Shown: positions 1 through 8,690, counted from the first letter of the stretch. The stretch is DNA of 31,049 nt from Desulfobacterales bacterium (GCA_030066455.1 JASJBQ010000057.1:1-31049); one strand, 5' to 3'. The notes: generated by a model not told the origin, from the sequence alone. Program-made: numbers and translations.

Positions 1-374
1 TTACGGCCCTCCAGCGAATCCGCCGCACTGTCCGGCCCGAACATGGGATGGGTCCCCAGGATGTGGACCTGCGGCGGGAGATAATCACGCATCCATTGCA
101 TGGGGTGGATCTTCACCGAGCATACGTCGATGACCACGGAGTTGGGTTTAAGCAACGGCGCGATCTGTTGCAGGGTTCGGGGCATGGCTGAAATGGGGAC
201 CGACAAAACGACGAAGGCCTGCCGGCAGACCGCCTCGAGCGACGCAGACTCGGCCCCCACATCCGCGATCACGTCGGCCGGCCGGCTGCGTGAATAAACA
301 AAAACCGGAAAATCCCGGGCCAGATAGCCGGCCGTCAGCGCACCGAAGCGTCCGAAACCGATAAGGCCGATCAT
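1..374 (-). CDS. tyrA: Prephenate/arogenate dehydrogenase, N-terminal part (gene runs off the left edge)
   Basis: The visible N-terminal ~124 residues form an NAD(P)-binding Rossmann fold. The protein begins MIGLIGFGRFG, which gives the GxGxxG dinucleotide loop. Later come a VVLSVPISAM strand, a VVIDVCSVK strand and a GTHPMFGPDS segment, all typical of TyrA-type dehydrogenases. These enzymes oxidatively decarboxylate prephenate or arogenate on the way to tyrosine. The ATG overlaps the TGA of the aminotransferase gene (ATGA, 371-374), so the two are probably translationally coupled as the last visible genes of the aromatic operon. The C-terminal catalytic helical domain lies outside the window, so substrate preference and any fused ACT or chorismate mutase domain cannot be judged. 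The reading frame was derived directly from the sequence. Confidence 0.9.
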   Translation of the reverse strand, partial: MIGLIGFGRFGALTAGYLARDFPVFVYSRSRPADVIADVGAESASLEAVCRQAFVVLSVPISAMPRTLQQIAPLLKPNSVVIDVCSVKIHPMQWMRDYLPPQVHILGTHPMFGPDSAADSLEGR

Positions 375-1513
375 ACGCTCAACACCTCCTGCAGACGACG
401 AAACCCATCTTCCAGCATTTCGCCGTCCACGGCAAACGAAATGCGGACATGCCCGGGGGCAAAAAAGTGTTCGCCGGGGACGACGGCCACGTGGGCGTTT
501 TCAAGCAAATGGGCGGCCAGCTCGATGCCGCTTTGAAAACGTTCGGCATAGCGTTCAATCCCCGGCAGGAGGTAAAACGCGCCCGCCGGTCGTCGGCAGC
601 CGAACAAGGATTCGGTCAGCTCGAAGGCCCGGTCCCGTCTCCGCATGTAGTGCCGGCGCTGCGTCTCGATGGTTTCGTTCGGCAGGTCCAGCGCTGCGAG
701 CGCCCCGTGCTGCGCGAAGGTGCACACATTGCCGCTAAGGTGGCTCTGCAGACGGCTCAGGGCGTCGATGACGGAAGCCGGCCCCACGGCATAGCCGACC
801 CTGAAGCCGGTCATGCCGTAGGTCTTGGAGAAACTGCGGACGACGATGAGCCGCTCCCGTATCGAACGAATGCCAAAAGGACTGAAAACTACATCCCGAT
901 CGAAGTCGAAAGCCTGGTAGGCCTCGTCGGATATGAGCCAAATCCCCTTGTTTTGGCAAATCCGGCCCACAGCTTCGATGGCTTCAGGCGGATAGACGGC
1001 ACCGGTGGGGTTGTTGGGCGAGTTGATCAACACGGCCACCGTTCGCGGCCCGATGGCGTTTGCGATCGCCTCGATGTCAAGCTGGTGGTTGCGCGTGGGC
1101 ACCAGAATCGGCCGTCCGCCGGCCAGTTTCACCTGGTGGCTGAAGCTGACCCAGCAGGGCTTCGGAAGGACGACCTCTGCGCCTTTCTCGCACAACACCT
1201 GAAACAGCATGTAAAGGGCCTGCTTGGCGCCATTGGTGACGATGATGTCGCTTGCTTCACAGCCTTCGAAGTCTTCGGCGATGCGGCTTCTCAGGGCGGG
1301 CAGCCCCCCGACGGGACCGTAGCGTGAAAGGCCTTGGTCCAACGCTCTCGATGTCGCCGCGACGATTGCCGGATGGACAGCAAAGTCAGGCTCTCCCACG
1401 GCCATGTCGATCACGTCGAGACCCCGGGCCCGCAGATCCTGCAGAATCGCTGTCAGCTGGACCGTTCCGGACGGTTCGATGCGGTTGATGCGGTTGGTCA
1501 GTGGTGTGGTCAT
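371..1513 (-). CDS. PLP-dependent class I/II aminotransferase (aspartate/aromatic type)
   Basis: This 380-residue fold-type I aminotransferase has the expected landmarks: NSPNNPTG (around 165-171), the SDEAY pyridine-nitrogen aspartate region (D196), the Schiff-base lysine in SFSKTYGMTGFRVGY (K230), and a late HVRISFA segment carrying the carboxylate-binding arginine. Family members move amino groups between glutamate or aspartate and 2-oxo acids. Its place between aroC and tyrA suggests it transaminates prephenate, phenylpyruvate or 4-hydroxyphenylpyruvate, but sequence alone does not separate this from a general aspartate aminotransferase. It starts 25 bases after the aroC stop and its stop overlaps the tyrA start. 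No unusual residues were seen. Confidence 0.9.
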   Translation of the reverse strand: MTTPLTNRINRIEPSGTVQLTAILQDLRARGLDVIDMAVGEPDFAVHPAIVAATSRALDQGLSRYGPVGGLPALRSRIAEDFEGCEASDIIVTNGAKQALYMLFQVLCEKGAEVVLPKPCWVSFSHQVKLAGGRPILVPTRNHQLDIEAIANAIGPRTVAVLINSPNNPTGAVYPPEAIEAVGRICQNKGIWLISDEAYQAFDFDRDVVFSPFGIRSIRERLIVVRSFSKTYGMTGFRVGYAVGPASVIDALSRLQSHLSGNVCTFAQHGALAALDLPNETIETQRRHYMRRRDRAFELTESLFGCRRPAGAFYLLPGIERYAERFQSGIELAAHLLENAHVAVVPGEHFFAPGHVRISFAVDGEMLEDGFRRLQEVLSV

Positions 1514-1538
1514 GGTTGGACTTCGTGCACTCCAATGC

Positions 1539-2621
1539 CTAGGTCAAGCGCATGCGCTGGCGCAGCAGCAGATCACCAAGGGTCAACGCGGTCATGGCCT
1601 CCACGATGGGGACCGCCCGCGGCACGACACAGGGATCATGCCGACCCTTGGCTTCCAGCACGGCCGGCCGACCGTCGAAATCGGCGGTTTCCTGTGGTTG
1701 CTTGATCGTGGCTGGCGGCTTGAAGGCCACCCGGAAAACGATCGGCTCCCCATTGCTGATCCCGCCGAGCGTACCCCCACTGTTGTTCGTTACCGTTCCG
1801 AGGCGCGCCCCCTTCTGAACGAAGGGATCGTTGTGCTCCGATCCCTGCATACGGGCACCGGCAAAGCCGCTGCCGATCTCAAAGCCTTTGGTGGCCGGGA
1901 TGGACAGCATGGCCTGCGCCAGTTTGGCCTCGAGCTTGTCGAAAATGGGTTCGCCCAAGCCGACCGGAACATTGCGCGCCACACAGCTGACGATCCCGCC
2001 GATGCTGTCGCCCTCATCTTTTAACCGGGCGATGCGGGCCGCCATCTGTTCGGCGGCATTCGGATCCGGGCAGCGGACTGCGGTCTGGTCGACCGCGGCC
2101 TGGTCGATGGTTTCAACATTCACCGGGCCGGCTTCGATGCGGCCCACCGCGCTGACCCAGGCCACGATGTCAATGCCGTGACGTTCGCCCAGATATTTCT
2201 CGGCGATCGCGCCGGCCGCCACCCGACCGATGGTCTCCCGGGCGCTCGACCGCCCGCCCCCGCTGGCCGCGCGGACCCCGTATTTCATCTGATAGGTGAA
2301 ATCCGCGTGCGAGGGCCTGGGGATCGCCTGCATGGATTTGTAATCGCCCGGGATATGGTCTTTGTTGGCCACGAAAAGCCCGATCGGCGTCCCCAGGGTC
2401 AGCCCGTTTTCCACCCCCGAAAGAATGGTGACGCGGTCGTCCTCCTGCCGATCGGTGGAAAGCGCGCTCTGCCCCGGGCGACGGCGGTCGAGTTGCACTT
2501 GGATGTCGGCTTCGCAAAGCGAGAGCCTGGGGGGGCATCCGTCGAGAACGGCGCCCACGCCTTTGCAATGCGATTCGCCGAATGTGGTGACCCGCAACAG
2601 CTTGCCAAAAGAGCTGGACAT
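1539..2621 (-). CDS. aroC: Chorismate synthase
   Basis: A 360-residue protein that converts EPSP to chorismate using reduced FMN. It shows the family landmarks: GESHCKG near the N terminus, RRRPGQ, the RPSHAD histidine segment, [10 protein letters not shown], and the C-terminal GRHDPC segment. The frame is open upstream to 2714, but the ATG at 2621 is preferred. It gives the canonical [18 protein letters not shown] start and has an AAGGA ribosome site 7 bases upstream, whereas the upstream extension has no family resemblance. A 118-base spacer separates it from aroK; no gene or terminator is evident there. It is the fourth gene of the aro operon. Confidence 0.95.
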   Translation of the reverse strand: MSSSFGKLLRVTTFGESHCKGVGAVLDGCPPRLSLCEADIQVQLDRRRPGQSALSTDRQEDDRVTILSGVENGLTLGTPIGLFVANKDHIPGDYKSMQAIPRPSHADFTYQMKYGVRAASGGGRSSARETIGRVAAGAIAEKYLGERHGIDIVAWVSAVGRIEAGPVNVETIDQAAVDQTAVRCPDPNAAEQMAARIARLKDEGDSIGGIVSCVARNVPVGLGEPIFDKLEAKLAQAMLSIPATKGFEIGSGFAGARMQGSEHNDPFVQKGARLGTVTNNSGGTLGGISNGEPIVFRVAFKPPATIKQPQETADFDGRPAVLEAKGRHDPCVVPRAVPIVEAMTALTLGDLLLRQRMRLT

Positions 2622-2739
2622 GGCATTATCCTTGATCGTTTGAGCCCTTGGCCCCAGGGCCGCCGGCCGTCGAAGTTCTTTCGATTCGGCACCGTAATCG
2701 ACGCCAATCCTCAATTCCGGCCCCTTATTCCGGCAACCG

Positions 2740-3273
2740 CTACGGTTTTAAACCCAACGGGCGCAACCGGGTCAGGAGGGTTTCGACCAGTAGGGGAATC
2801 GATCCCCGATCGGTATTCACGGCGATTTGGCTGGCTGCGTGGTAAAGAGGCGCCCTTTTTTCCAGCACGCTTTCGATCTCGTTGTCGGCATCACAGTTCG
2901 TGAGGGCCGGCCGCTGGTCGGCCGTACGAGCGTCGCCGCGCATGCGTTCCCGAATGACCTCGGCGGATGCCGTGAGCCAGACGACGACGCCGGAGGCTTG
3001 CATGGCTTTGACATTGCGGGGGTCGGTCACCACCCCGCCGCCCGTGGCCACCACCTGGTCCTTCCGACCGGCGATGCGCGCCATGCAGTCACGCTCCATC
3101 TTCCGGAATGCGTCCCAGCCATGGGAATTGACGATGGCGGCGATTGTCTGGCCGGCCCCTGAGACCAACCATTCGTCCGTATCCACAAAAGACCACCCCA
3201 GACGCACAGCCAATAGGCGTCCCAGCGACGATTTGCCGCAGCAGCGATATCCGACCAAATAGATGTTGGTCAC
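2740..3273 (-). CDS. aroK: Shikimate kinase
   Basis: A 177-residue P-loop kinase that phosphorylates shikimate at the 3-hydroxyl. It has a Walker A loop GYRCCGKSS (8-16), the VDTDEWL shikimate/Mg-binding segment (around 30-36), the substrate-binding ATGGGVV loop (around 76-82) and a lid-type RMRGD...RPAL region. Length and motif order match AroK/AroL. The start codon overlaps the aroA stop (ATGA, 3270-3273), which indicates coupling to aroA. It could be called aroK or aroL; there is no paralogue in the window to distinguish them. Confidence 0.94.
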   Translation of the reverse strand: MTNIYLVGYRCCGKSSLGRLLAVRLGWSFVDTDEWLVSGAGQTIAAIVNSHGWDAFRKMERDCMARIAGRKDQVVATGGGVVTDPRNVKAMQASGVVVWLTASAEVIRERMRGDARTADQRPALTNCDADNEIESVLEKRAPLYHAASQIAVNTDRGSIPLLVETLLTRLRPLGLKP

Positions 3274-4529
3274 GCGGTCACCTGCGCGAACACCTGCCAG
3301 AATCCGGGAAAGGATTTGTCTACGCAGCGCTCATTGCGGATACGGGTGCCCATCGCCATGAGACCGGCAACGGCGAAACTCATGGCGATCCGGTGGTCGT
3401 CGTAGGTCTCGATCTCCGCCCCGTGGGGTTTCCCGCCGACGATGGTCAAATCGTTGCCATCGCTGCGGGTTTCAATGCCCATCCGCCCGAGTTCGGTCAT
3501 TACGGCGGCCAGGCGGTCGCACTCCTTGGCCTTGAGGTGGGCCACGTTACGAATCACGGTGGTTCCCCGGGCAAAAGCGGCCACGACGGCCAGCGTGGGC
3601 ACCATGTCGGGCATATTCCCCATGTCCGTGTCGATGCCGCGGAGCTCGCCGCCCTGAACGCCCAACGCTTCCTTGCTGCGGGTTATCCGGCAACCCATCC
3701 GTTCAAGGCGTTCGACGATGCCCAGATCGCCCTGAAGGGAGCTTTGGCGGATACCTTCGACCGTGATGCGGCGACCGCTGATCGCGCCGATCGCCCAGAA
3801 ATAAGAGGCATTGGATGCATCCGACTCGACCGTATAGCGCCCCGGGTTGAATGTCTGTCCGCCGGCAACCATAAAACGTTCGTAGCCCTTGCGCTCGACC
3901 TGGACGCCGAAACGGTCCAGGATTTCGATCGTCATGTCGATATACGGTCTGGAAACCGCCGTGCCAATCACACGGATGTCCAATCCGCGCTTCAAACCGG
4001 GTGCCGCCAGAAGAAGCGAGGAGAGGAACTGACTGCTCAGCGAGCAGTCGATGGCGACTTCGCCCCCAGTGGCATCACCGCCATGAATCCTCACCGGCGG
4101 GCATCCGGTGCCGTTGATGCATTCCGCCCGGACGCCCGCCTGCCCCAGCGCGTCCACGAGGGGCTGGACGGGCCGCTCCTGCATTCGCGGTGTACCGGTG
4201 AGCAGGTAGTCCCCCTCCCCCAGGCAGGCGGTGGACATCAGCAGGCGCATGGAGGTGCCGGAATTGCCCAGATAGATCGGATCGGCCGTCGGGTGAAACC
4301 GTCCGGCGCAGCCGACCATGTCGATGGTGTCGCCGCGTTCGACAATGTCGGCCCCCATCTGGCGGAGGGCGCCCAGCGTCAAATCGGTATCTTCGCTGCG
4401 CAGGGCATTGAGAAGGGTGCATTTGCCGGAAGACATGGCGGCGGCAATCAGAACGCGGTGGGTATAGCTTTTCGACCCGGGAACCCTTACGGCGCAGTTG
4501 CGGATGGGGCGTGTTTCAATGGCGATCAT
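3270..4529 (-). CDS. aroA: 3-phosphoshikimate 1-carboxyvinyltransferase (EPSP synthase)
   Basis: A 419-residue EPSP synthase that transfers the enolpyruvyl group of PEP to shikimate-3-phosphate. Landmarks are the VPGSKSYTHR segment (17-26, PEP and S3P binding), LGNSGTSMRLL (around 87-97), RMQERPV, the SDASNASYF turn, HLKAKECDR and the C-terminal DDHRIAMSF. The LGNSGT form differs from the LGNAGTAMR form of typical class I enzymes such as that of E. coli. A glyphosate-response class is not assigned from this. The start overlaps the end of aroE by 14 bases and the stop overlaps the aroK start by 4, which places it firmly inside the operon. Confidence 0.95.
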   Translation of the reverse strand: MIAIETRPIRNCAVRVPGSKSYTHRVLIAAAMSSGKCTLLNALRSEDTDLTLGALRQMGADIVERGDTIDMVGCAGRFHPTADPIYLGNSGTSMRLLMSTACLGEGDYLLTGTPRMQERPVQPLVDALGQAGVRAECINGTGCPPVRIHGGDATGGEVAIDCSLSSQFLSSLLLAAPGLKRGLDIRVIGTAVSRPYIDMTIEILDRFGVQVERKGYERFMVAGGQTFNPGRYTVESDASNASYFWAIGAISGRRITVEGIRQSSLQGDLGIVERLERMGCRITRSKEALGVQGGELRGIDTDMGNMPDMVPTLAVVAAFARGTTVIRNVAHLKAKECDRLAAVMTELGRMGIETRSDGNDLTIVGGKPHGAEIETYDDHRIAMSFAVAGLMAMGTRIRNERCVDKSFPGFWQVFAQVTA

Positions 4530-5397
4530 CGGCAGGGTCTCTCTGGAACGCAGCGGTTGACGGTTCGGGTTGACCCGACAGGGCCGCCTTGACCGCCTGG
4601 TGCATGGCGGATAGGGGCGCCTCCTTGCCGGTCCACAGCTTGAATTGCAGTGCGCCCTGGTGGACGAACATGGGAACGCCGTTCAAGACCTGACAGCCCA
4701 TGTCGGCAGCTTCCCGGAGCAGGCGGCTTCGCGATGGATTGTAGATGATGTCCATGACCATCATGTCCGGTCGCAGGTGTTTTAGCGGTAACGGCAGCGC
4801 ATCGACATGCGGCCACATGCCCACCGGGGTGGTATTGATCAATATGCTTCCCTTCGCCGGCCGGAAGGCATTGGGTGAACGATAATCGGCACCCAGTTTG
4901 TCCGCGAGCGCTTTACCGGTGGTCGCCGTACGGTTAACGATCACCAGCGGCACGTTCTCGCCGGCAAGTCCGAAGCCCACGGCACGGGCCGCGCCGCCGG
5001 CACCGATGATGGCGACCTCGCGGCCGGCGGGGTTGACCATTTCCTTTAACGCCCGGATGGCGCCATGCGCATCCGTGTTGTAGCCGCAGAGGTGACCGTT
5101 CTGGTTGACGATGGTGTTGACGGCGCCGATTTCCGCGGCCAGGGGATCAATCTGGTCCAGCCATGCCATCACCGCCGTCTTGTGAGGCACCGTTACGGAT
5201 ACCCCTTGGATGGAAAGGCAGCGGATGGCGGCAACGGACGTCTCGATGTCCCTGATGCGCATGGCCACGTAAACCCCGTTGTAGCCAACCTGCCGGAAGG
5301 CGCGGTTATGCATGACCGGGCTCAAGCTGTGGCCCACGGGGTCGCCAAAAACCGCAAACAGGCGGGTGTTGGCATCAATTTCCGGATATTGCTTCAT
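4516..5397 (-). CDS. aroE: Shikimate dehydrogenase (NADP+)
   Basis: A 293-residue enzyme reducing 3-dehydroshikimate to shikimate. It has the FGDPVGHSLSPVMHN substrate-binding signature, VTVPHK with the catalytic lysine, GAVNTIV, the NADP-binding IIGAGGAARAV loop, a VNRT ribose/phosphate-binding segment and INTTPVGM. The frame is open upstream to 5475, but an intrinsic terminator hairpin (5448-5480) lies in that stretch. The ATG at 5397, giving MKQYPEIDANTRLFAVFG, is therefore preferred. No strong ribosome site precedes it, so an initiating GTG slightly upstream (codon 24 of the long frame) cannot be excluded. It is the first structural gene of the aro operon. Confidence 0.94.
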   Translation of the reverse strand: MKQYPEIDANTRLFAVFGDPVGHSLSPVMHNRAFRQVGYNGVYVAMRIRDIETSVAAIRCLSIQGVSVTVPHKTAVMAWLDQIDPLAAEIGAVNTIVNQNGHLCGYNTDAHGAIRALKEMVNPAGREVAIIGAGGAARAVGFGLAGENVPLVIVNRTATTGKALADKLGADYRSPNAFRPAKGSILINTTPVGMWPHVDALPLPLKHLRPDMMVMDIIYNPSRSRLLREAADMGCQVLNGVPMFVHQGALQFKLWTGKEAPLSAMHQAVKAALSGQPEPSTAAFQRDPADDRH

Positions 5398-5447
5398 GAT
5401 CCGCACACACGCATCGGCCAAAGCCGCTGATTCGGGGAAACGCGTAT

Positions 5448-5480
5448 AAAAAAAGCCGCGGGCCAATCCGCCCACGGCTT
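5448..5480 (-). terminator. Intrinsic terminator/attenuator in the aro operon leader
   Basis: On the minus strand an 11-base stem (AAGCCGTGGGC with GCCCGCGGCTT, one G-U pair) encloses a 6-base loop and runs straight into a T-rich tract. It sits 50 bases before the aroE start, where it would stop transcription before the operon. That position fits an attenuator better than a simple end-of-gene terminator, although it could also terminate transcripts coming from manA and the VOC remnant. Confidence 0.72.
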
Positions 5481-5535
5481 CGGTACGTCAGAAATGCGTC
5501 AGTCAGGCCGAAGGCGACTTCGAATGTCCCTTCGG
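5478..5535 (-). promoter_or_regulatory. Candidate competing hairpins of the aro leader
   Basis: On the minus strand CCGAAGG (5535-5529) can pair with CCTTCGG (5514-5508). The CTTCGG part of the latter can instead pair with CCGAAG (5483-5478), which reaches three bases into the 5' arm of the terminator. This 1:2, 2:3, 3:4 arrangement resembles attenuators of amino acid operons. The 2:3 pairing overlaps the terminator only slightly, so the switch could be weak. No convincing ATG-started leader peptide rich in aromatic codons was found, leaving the sensing mechanism open. Confidence 0.35.
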
Positions 5536-5625
5536 AAACGATAGCGGCAACCAAAAATTCCAGAGCGGAGATGATTCAAACGTAACGTAGCTCCTGTTCG
5601 GCCATGGATGACAAGACTTCTTTGC

Positions 5626-5802
5626 TTAAAGGCTATCCACTTCATTGTCAAGCGCTATGTCTGCAGGCGGCGGTGCCAACAGCGCCTGTCCCTCACCCGG
5701 GTAGATCCGAAAGAGATCGCGCCAGAAACGAATGGTGGCGTCCATATCGCCGGTGACCATGGCCAGGTGATTGATGCCGGTGTAGCGTATCTTTGGTCTC
5801 AT
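5626..5802 (-). pseudogene. Truncated VOC (glyoxalase/dioxygenase) family remnant, 58 codons
   Basis: This short frame starts MRPKIRYTGINHLAMVTGD and continues MDATIRFWRDLF, a clear match in style to the first beta-strand and helix of VOC-superfamily proteins (glyoxalase I, extradiol dioxygenase). The sequence then departs into a Pro/Ala-rich tail and stops at codon 59, while complete VOC proteins usually have about 120-150 residues. It retains the first metal-ligand-type histidine (INHLA) but lacks the rest of the fold. It lies 32 bases after the manA stop, with an AAGGG sequence upstream of the ATG. It is most likely a decayed gene; a functional micro-protein is less likely. Confidence 0.6.
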
Positions 5803-5834
5803 GGGGTTTGTCCCTTGTGATCCTGTGAATGGGC

Positions 5835-7055
5835 TCAGGCGTCGGGCAGCGGAACGGCGGCGCGAAAAATCCTCCCCGCCCCCCGGAGCGAATAGCCGTC
5901 CAGGCAGGCCGGCACCATGACGGCGTCCCCTTTCTTGAGGGCCAGTTCCGTCTTCTGGCTTTCGGTGCTCAGGATGAGTTCGCCTTCGACCACCAGCAGG
6001 ATTTCCATGCCGCGCTTCACGGCCGAAACGAAGGCGCTTTCGGCGACCAGTTCGATTTGCGCCAGAGCGAACTCTTCCACGTCGGTGGCATAAACCTTTT
6101 CCGTCGCTGCGTCGGCCTGTGGGTCAATGATTTCGGGTTCGACCGCGTTGAACCGCAGGACGCGTTTCAACTCGGGCACATCGATATGCTTGGGCGTCAG
6201 CCCGCCCCTGAGGACGTTGTCCGAATTGGCCATCAGCTCGATGCCGACCCCCTCGAGATAGGCGTGCAGCTGCCCGGCCGCCAGAAACATGGCCTGCCCC
6301 GGCGACAGACAGACCAAATTGAGAAAAAGCGGTGCCAGAATGCCGATATCCCCCGGATAGGCGTCCTGGAGCCGAAGCACCCAGTCCACGGCGGTCGATG
6401 GCGTGCGTTGCGTGCGGGCCGCGGCCGTCACCTCGGCAATGACATCGTCCTTTTGCTTTTGCGGCATTTCCACCAGCGCCGTGAAGAACGCCTTCAGCGC
6501 GCGGTCGGCATCGGGCGCATCCAGTCGTGCGGTCAAGGTTTGCAGGGTACGGGGCGCATGGTCGTGCAGATTTTTGGCGATGGTCTCCGGTGCTTGAAAC
6601 CCGTTCAATCCCCAGAAGGGGGTCAGGGCGCAAATGATTTCGGGTTTGTGGGACGGATCGCGATAGTTGCGATGGGGAGCGTCGAGCGGGATGTCCAGGC
6701 GATTTTCGCGCGCAAATCCTTCTCGTGCCTGGCTTTCGTCCGGGTGGGCTTGGATCGACAGGGGTGCGGCCGCCGCCAGGACTTTAAACAGGAAAGGCAT
6801 GCGACTCCCAAATCGATCGACAGCCGCAGGGCCGAGAATGGCCTCGGGATGGGATCCAATCAGATCGGCCAGAGAAATCCATTCATCCGCGATTCTGACC
6901 AGGGAGGGGGCCTTGGGATGGGCGCCCATCCATAACTCGGCCTCGGGCGAATTCGTCGGCGCCGGGTGGCCAAGCAGTTCGGCAATCGCCGTTCGCGAAC
7001 CCCACGCGTAGTTCTGAATGGGATTTTTTAGATTGAACGGCCGGCAAATGTCCAT
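5835..7055 (-). CDS. manA: Mannose-6-phosphate isomerase, class I
   Basis: A 406-residue type I phosphomannose isomerase (cupin, zinc-dependent) interconverting mannose-6-phosphate and fructose-6-phosphate. Visible landmarks are the N-terminal NPIQNYAWGSRTAI, AELWMGAHPKAPS, the zinc-site segments QAHPDESQA and HKPEIICALTPFWGLNGF, and the LAAGQLHAYLEG...NSDNVLRGGLTPKHID core. The frame is open to 7160, but the ATG at 7055 has an AAAGGGG ribosome site and gives the conventional start MDICRPFNLKNPIQNYAWGS. It is transcribed away from the kinase gene. It likely feeds mannose or GDP-mannose metabolism; bifunctional guanylyltransferase activity is not indicated. Confidence 0.94.
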   Translation of the reverse strand: MDICRPFNLKNPIQNYAWGSRTAIAELLGHPAPTNSPEAELWMGAHPKAPSLVRIADEWISLADLIGSHPEAILGPAAVDRFGSRMPFLFKVLAAAAPLSIQAHPDESQAREGFARENRLDIPLDAPHRNYRDPSHKPEIICALTPFWGLNGFQAPETIAKNLHDHAPRTLQTLTARLDAPDADRALKAFFTALVEMPQKQKDDVIAEVTAAARTQRTPSTAVDWVLRLQDAYPGDIGILAPLFLNLVCLSPGQAMFLAAGQLHAYLEGVGIELMANSDNVLRGGLTPKHIDVPELKRVLRFNAVEPEIIDPQADAATEKVYATDVEEFALAQIELVAESAFVSAVKRGMEILLVVEGELILSTESQKTELALKKGDAVMVPACLDGYSLRGAGRIFRAAVPLPDA

Positions 7056-7092
7056 TTCATATCCCCTTTCAATCGGTATAAATACTGTAAAA

Positions 7093-7120
7093 TTGCAAAT
7101 AATATTGAAGCCAACATAAA
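7093..7120 (+). promoter_or_regulatory. Weak candidate sigma-70 promoter for the kinase gene
   Basis: TTGCAA (7093-7098) and CATAAA (7115-7120) are separated by 16 bases in the AT-rich divergent region between manA and the kinase. Each box matches four of six consensus positions. If it is real, transcription would begin near 7127. That supports the downstream kinase start at 7177 rather than the ATG at 7132. Confidence 0.3.
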
Positions 7121-7176
7121 TCTCGGGCAATATGCATGTCAAACGCCAACATTCCGGCAAACAGGGAGAGGATTCA

Positions 7177-8661
7177 TTGGCAACCCCTTCAGCCCCCCAC
7201 CCGACTGCAAACCTTCACCGTTCGGTGACGATGACCTGCGCGCTGACCGGATTCGTGATGGTGCTGGTCTGGTGGGGCTGGCCCGCCCCCCTCGACCCAC
7301 TGACCCAGCTCCTTGGCCGCATACCCCATTTCAGCCGACTGGCCGCCACCGCCAGCCGGCCGTTCTGGGCCTTCGGCGCCGAGGCGGGCCTGATCATGGG
7401 GCTGGCGCTGTTGCCGGCCCTTTTGTGGCGTCGCCTGGCGCCACCCGCTGCCTGGGCCACAACGGGGGGCGTGCTCGCGCTCGTGATGACCGCCGCGGCA
7501 ACCCTCTGGCAGACCAGCGGTGTCCTGATCCAAATCGGTGCGGCCGTTCTGACCGTTTTTCTGAATGCTTTGCTGGCCACCGTATGGGTGAAAAACCGCA
7601 GCCAGGGGGGTAACGGCGATGTCAAAAAGGAATACCATCTCGCGGAAAAAGCCCCCGCCCTCCAACTTGACCATCCGGTCGCCGACGTGCCTCACTCACC
7701 GCCTGTGTCGCACGATGAAGACGACGCTGCAGACGAACCAATGTTCCGGAACCGAAATCCTGCCCGTTCCGATCCGCCGGTCGCCCAGCAGCGTCATGCG
7801 GAGAAAATCGGGCGCTACGAAATTCTTCGCCTGATCGGCAAAGGGGCCATGGGTGAAGTCTTCCTGGGACGCGATCCGCGGATCAACCGCTTGACCGCCA
7901 TCAAGACCCTTCGGTTTGAAGACAACTTTGCCGAAGATGAAATCAGCGAAATCAAAGAGAAGTTCTTCCGTGAAGCCGAGAGCGCCGGCACCCTTTCGCA
8001 CGCCGACATCGTCACCATCTACGATGCCGGCGAAGATCGCGATATGGCTTTCATCGCCATGGAATACCTGGAGGGTGTCACCCTATTGCGGTTCACGCGG
8101 GCCAAGCGCCTCCTGCCGGTTCGCAAAACGATTCGCTACGTCACGCGGATTGCCGAAGCCCTGGACTACGCCCACGGCTGCGGCATCGTGCATCGGGATA
8201 TCAAACCGGCCAATGTCATGGTTTTAAAAACCGGCGCCATCAAGCTGACGGATTTCGGCATCGCACGCATAACGGCTTCTTCCCACACCCAGACCGGGGT
8301 CGTAAAGGGCACCCCGTATTATATGTCGCCGGAACAATTCTCGGGCACCAAGGTCGACGGCCGGTCGGATATCTTCTCCCTGGGCACCATGCTGTTTCAG
8401 CTGTTGACCGGAAGCCTGCCGTTTTTTTCTGAGAGTCCGGCCGTATTGATGAACCAGATCATGAACTTTCCGCATCCCAACCCGCGCGCCATCAACCCCC
8501 GGGTCATGCCGGCGATCATACCGGTTGTCGACCGGGCACTTGAAAAACAGGCCGACCGACGTTATGCGCGGGCCGGCCAGATGGCTGCGGATCTGGCGCA
8601 TCTTGACCAACGCATTAAATCCTATCTGAGACGCAAAGCTCTGGTGGTCACGGCGGATTGA
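7177..8661 (+). CDS. Membrane-anchored Ser/Thr protein kinase (Hanks type)
   Basis: The C-terminal half is a complete Hanks-type kinase. In numbering from this start it has the glycine loop IGKGAMGEV (around 220-228), the catalytic lysine in AIKTL (K243), the helix-C glutamate in FFREAES (E266), the HRDIKPAN catalytic loop (around 339-346), DFG (359-361) and the GTPYYMSPE activation-loop end. The N-terminal ~140 residues hold three or four hydrophobic segments and no sizeable periplasmic sensor. A ~70-residue linker rich in acidic residues and proline follows. The TTG at 7177 follows a strong GGGAGAGG ribosome site; an in-frame ATG at 7132 has no such site. It probably works with the PP2C phosphatase and FHA protein encoded next, phosphorylating Ser/Thr residues that FHA reads. 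Confidence 0.9.
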   Translation: MATPSAPHPTANLHRSVTMTCALTGFVMVLVWWGWPAPLDPLTQLLGRIPHFSRLAATASRPFWAFGAEAGLIMGLALLPALLWRRLAPPAAWATTGGVLALVMTAAATLWQTSGVLIQIGAAVLTVFLNALLATVWVKNRSQGGNGDVKKEYHLAEKAPALQLDHPVADVPHSPPVSHDEDDAADEPMFRNRNPARSDPPVAQQRHAEKIGRYEILRLIGKGAMGEVFLGRDPRINRLTAIKTLRFEDNFAEDEISEIKEKFFREAESAGTLSHADIVTIYDAGEDRDMAFIAMEYLEGVTLLRFTRAKRLLPVRKTIRYVTRIAEALDYAHGCGIVHRDIKPANVMVLKTGAIKLTDFGIARITASSHTQTGVVKGTPYYMSPEQFSGTKVDGRSDIFSLGTMLFQLLTGSLPFFSESPAVLMNQIMNFPHPNPRAINPRVMPAIIPVVDRALEKQADRRYARAGQMAADLAHLDQRIKSYLRRKALVVTAD

Positions 8662-8690
8662 GAAGCTCTGCTGACCCCAGCGTCGTTCGC

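Noticed and set aside
3144..4592. A 482-codon open frame on the plus strand opposite aroA
   Set aside because: It is antisense to aroA and adjoining genes, which have full motif sets. The translation is repetitive His/Gly/Asp/Arg-rich sequence typical of high-GC shadow frames.
5540..5620. A leader peptide in the aro leader (codons reading Trp-Asn-Phe-Trp, and a 9-codon ATG frame)
   Set aside because: The Trp/Phe frame has no usable start codon after its upstream stop, and the ATG frame contains a single Tyr; neither is convincing.
5663..5678. Sigma-54-like TGGCAC...CTGC on the minus strand inside the VOC remnant
   Set aside because: The downstream element is CTGC rather than TTGC and the spacing is one base too long.
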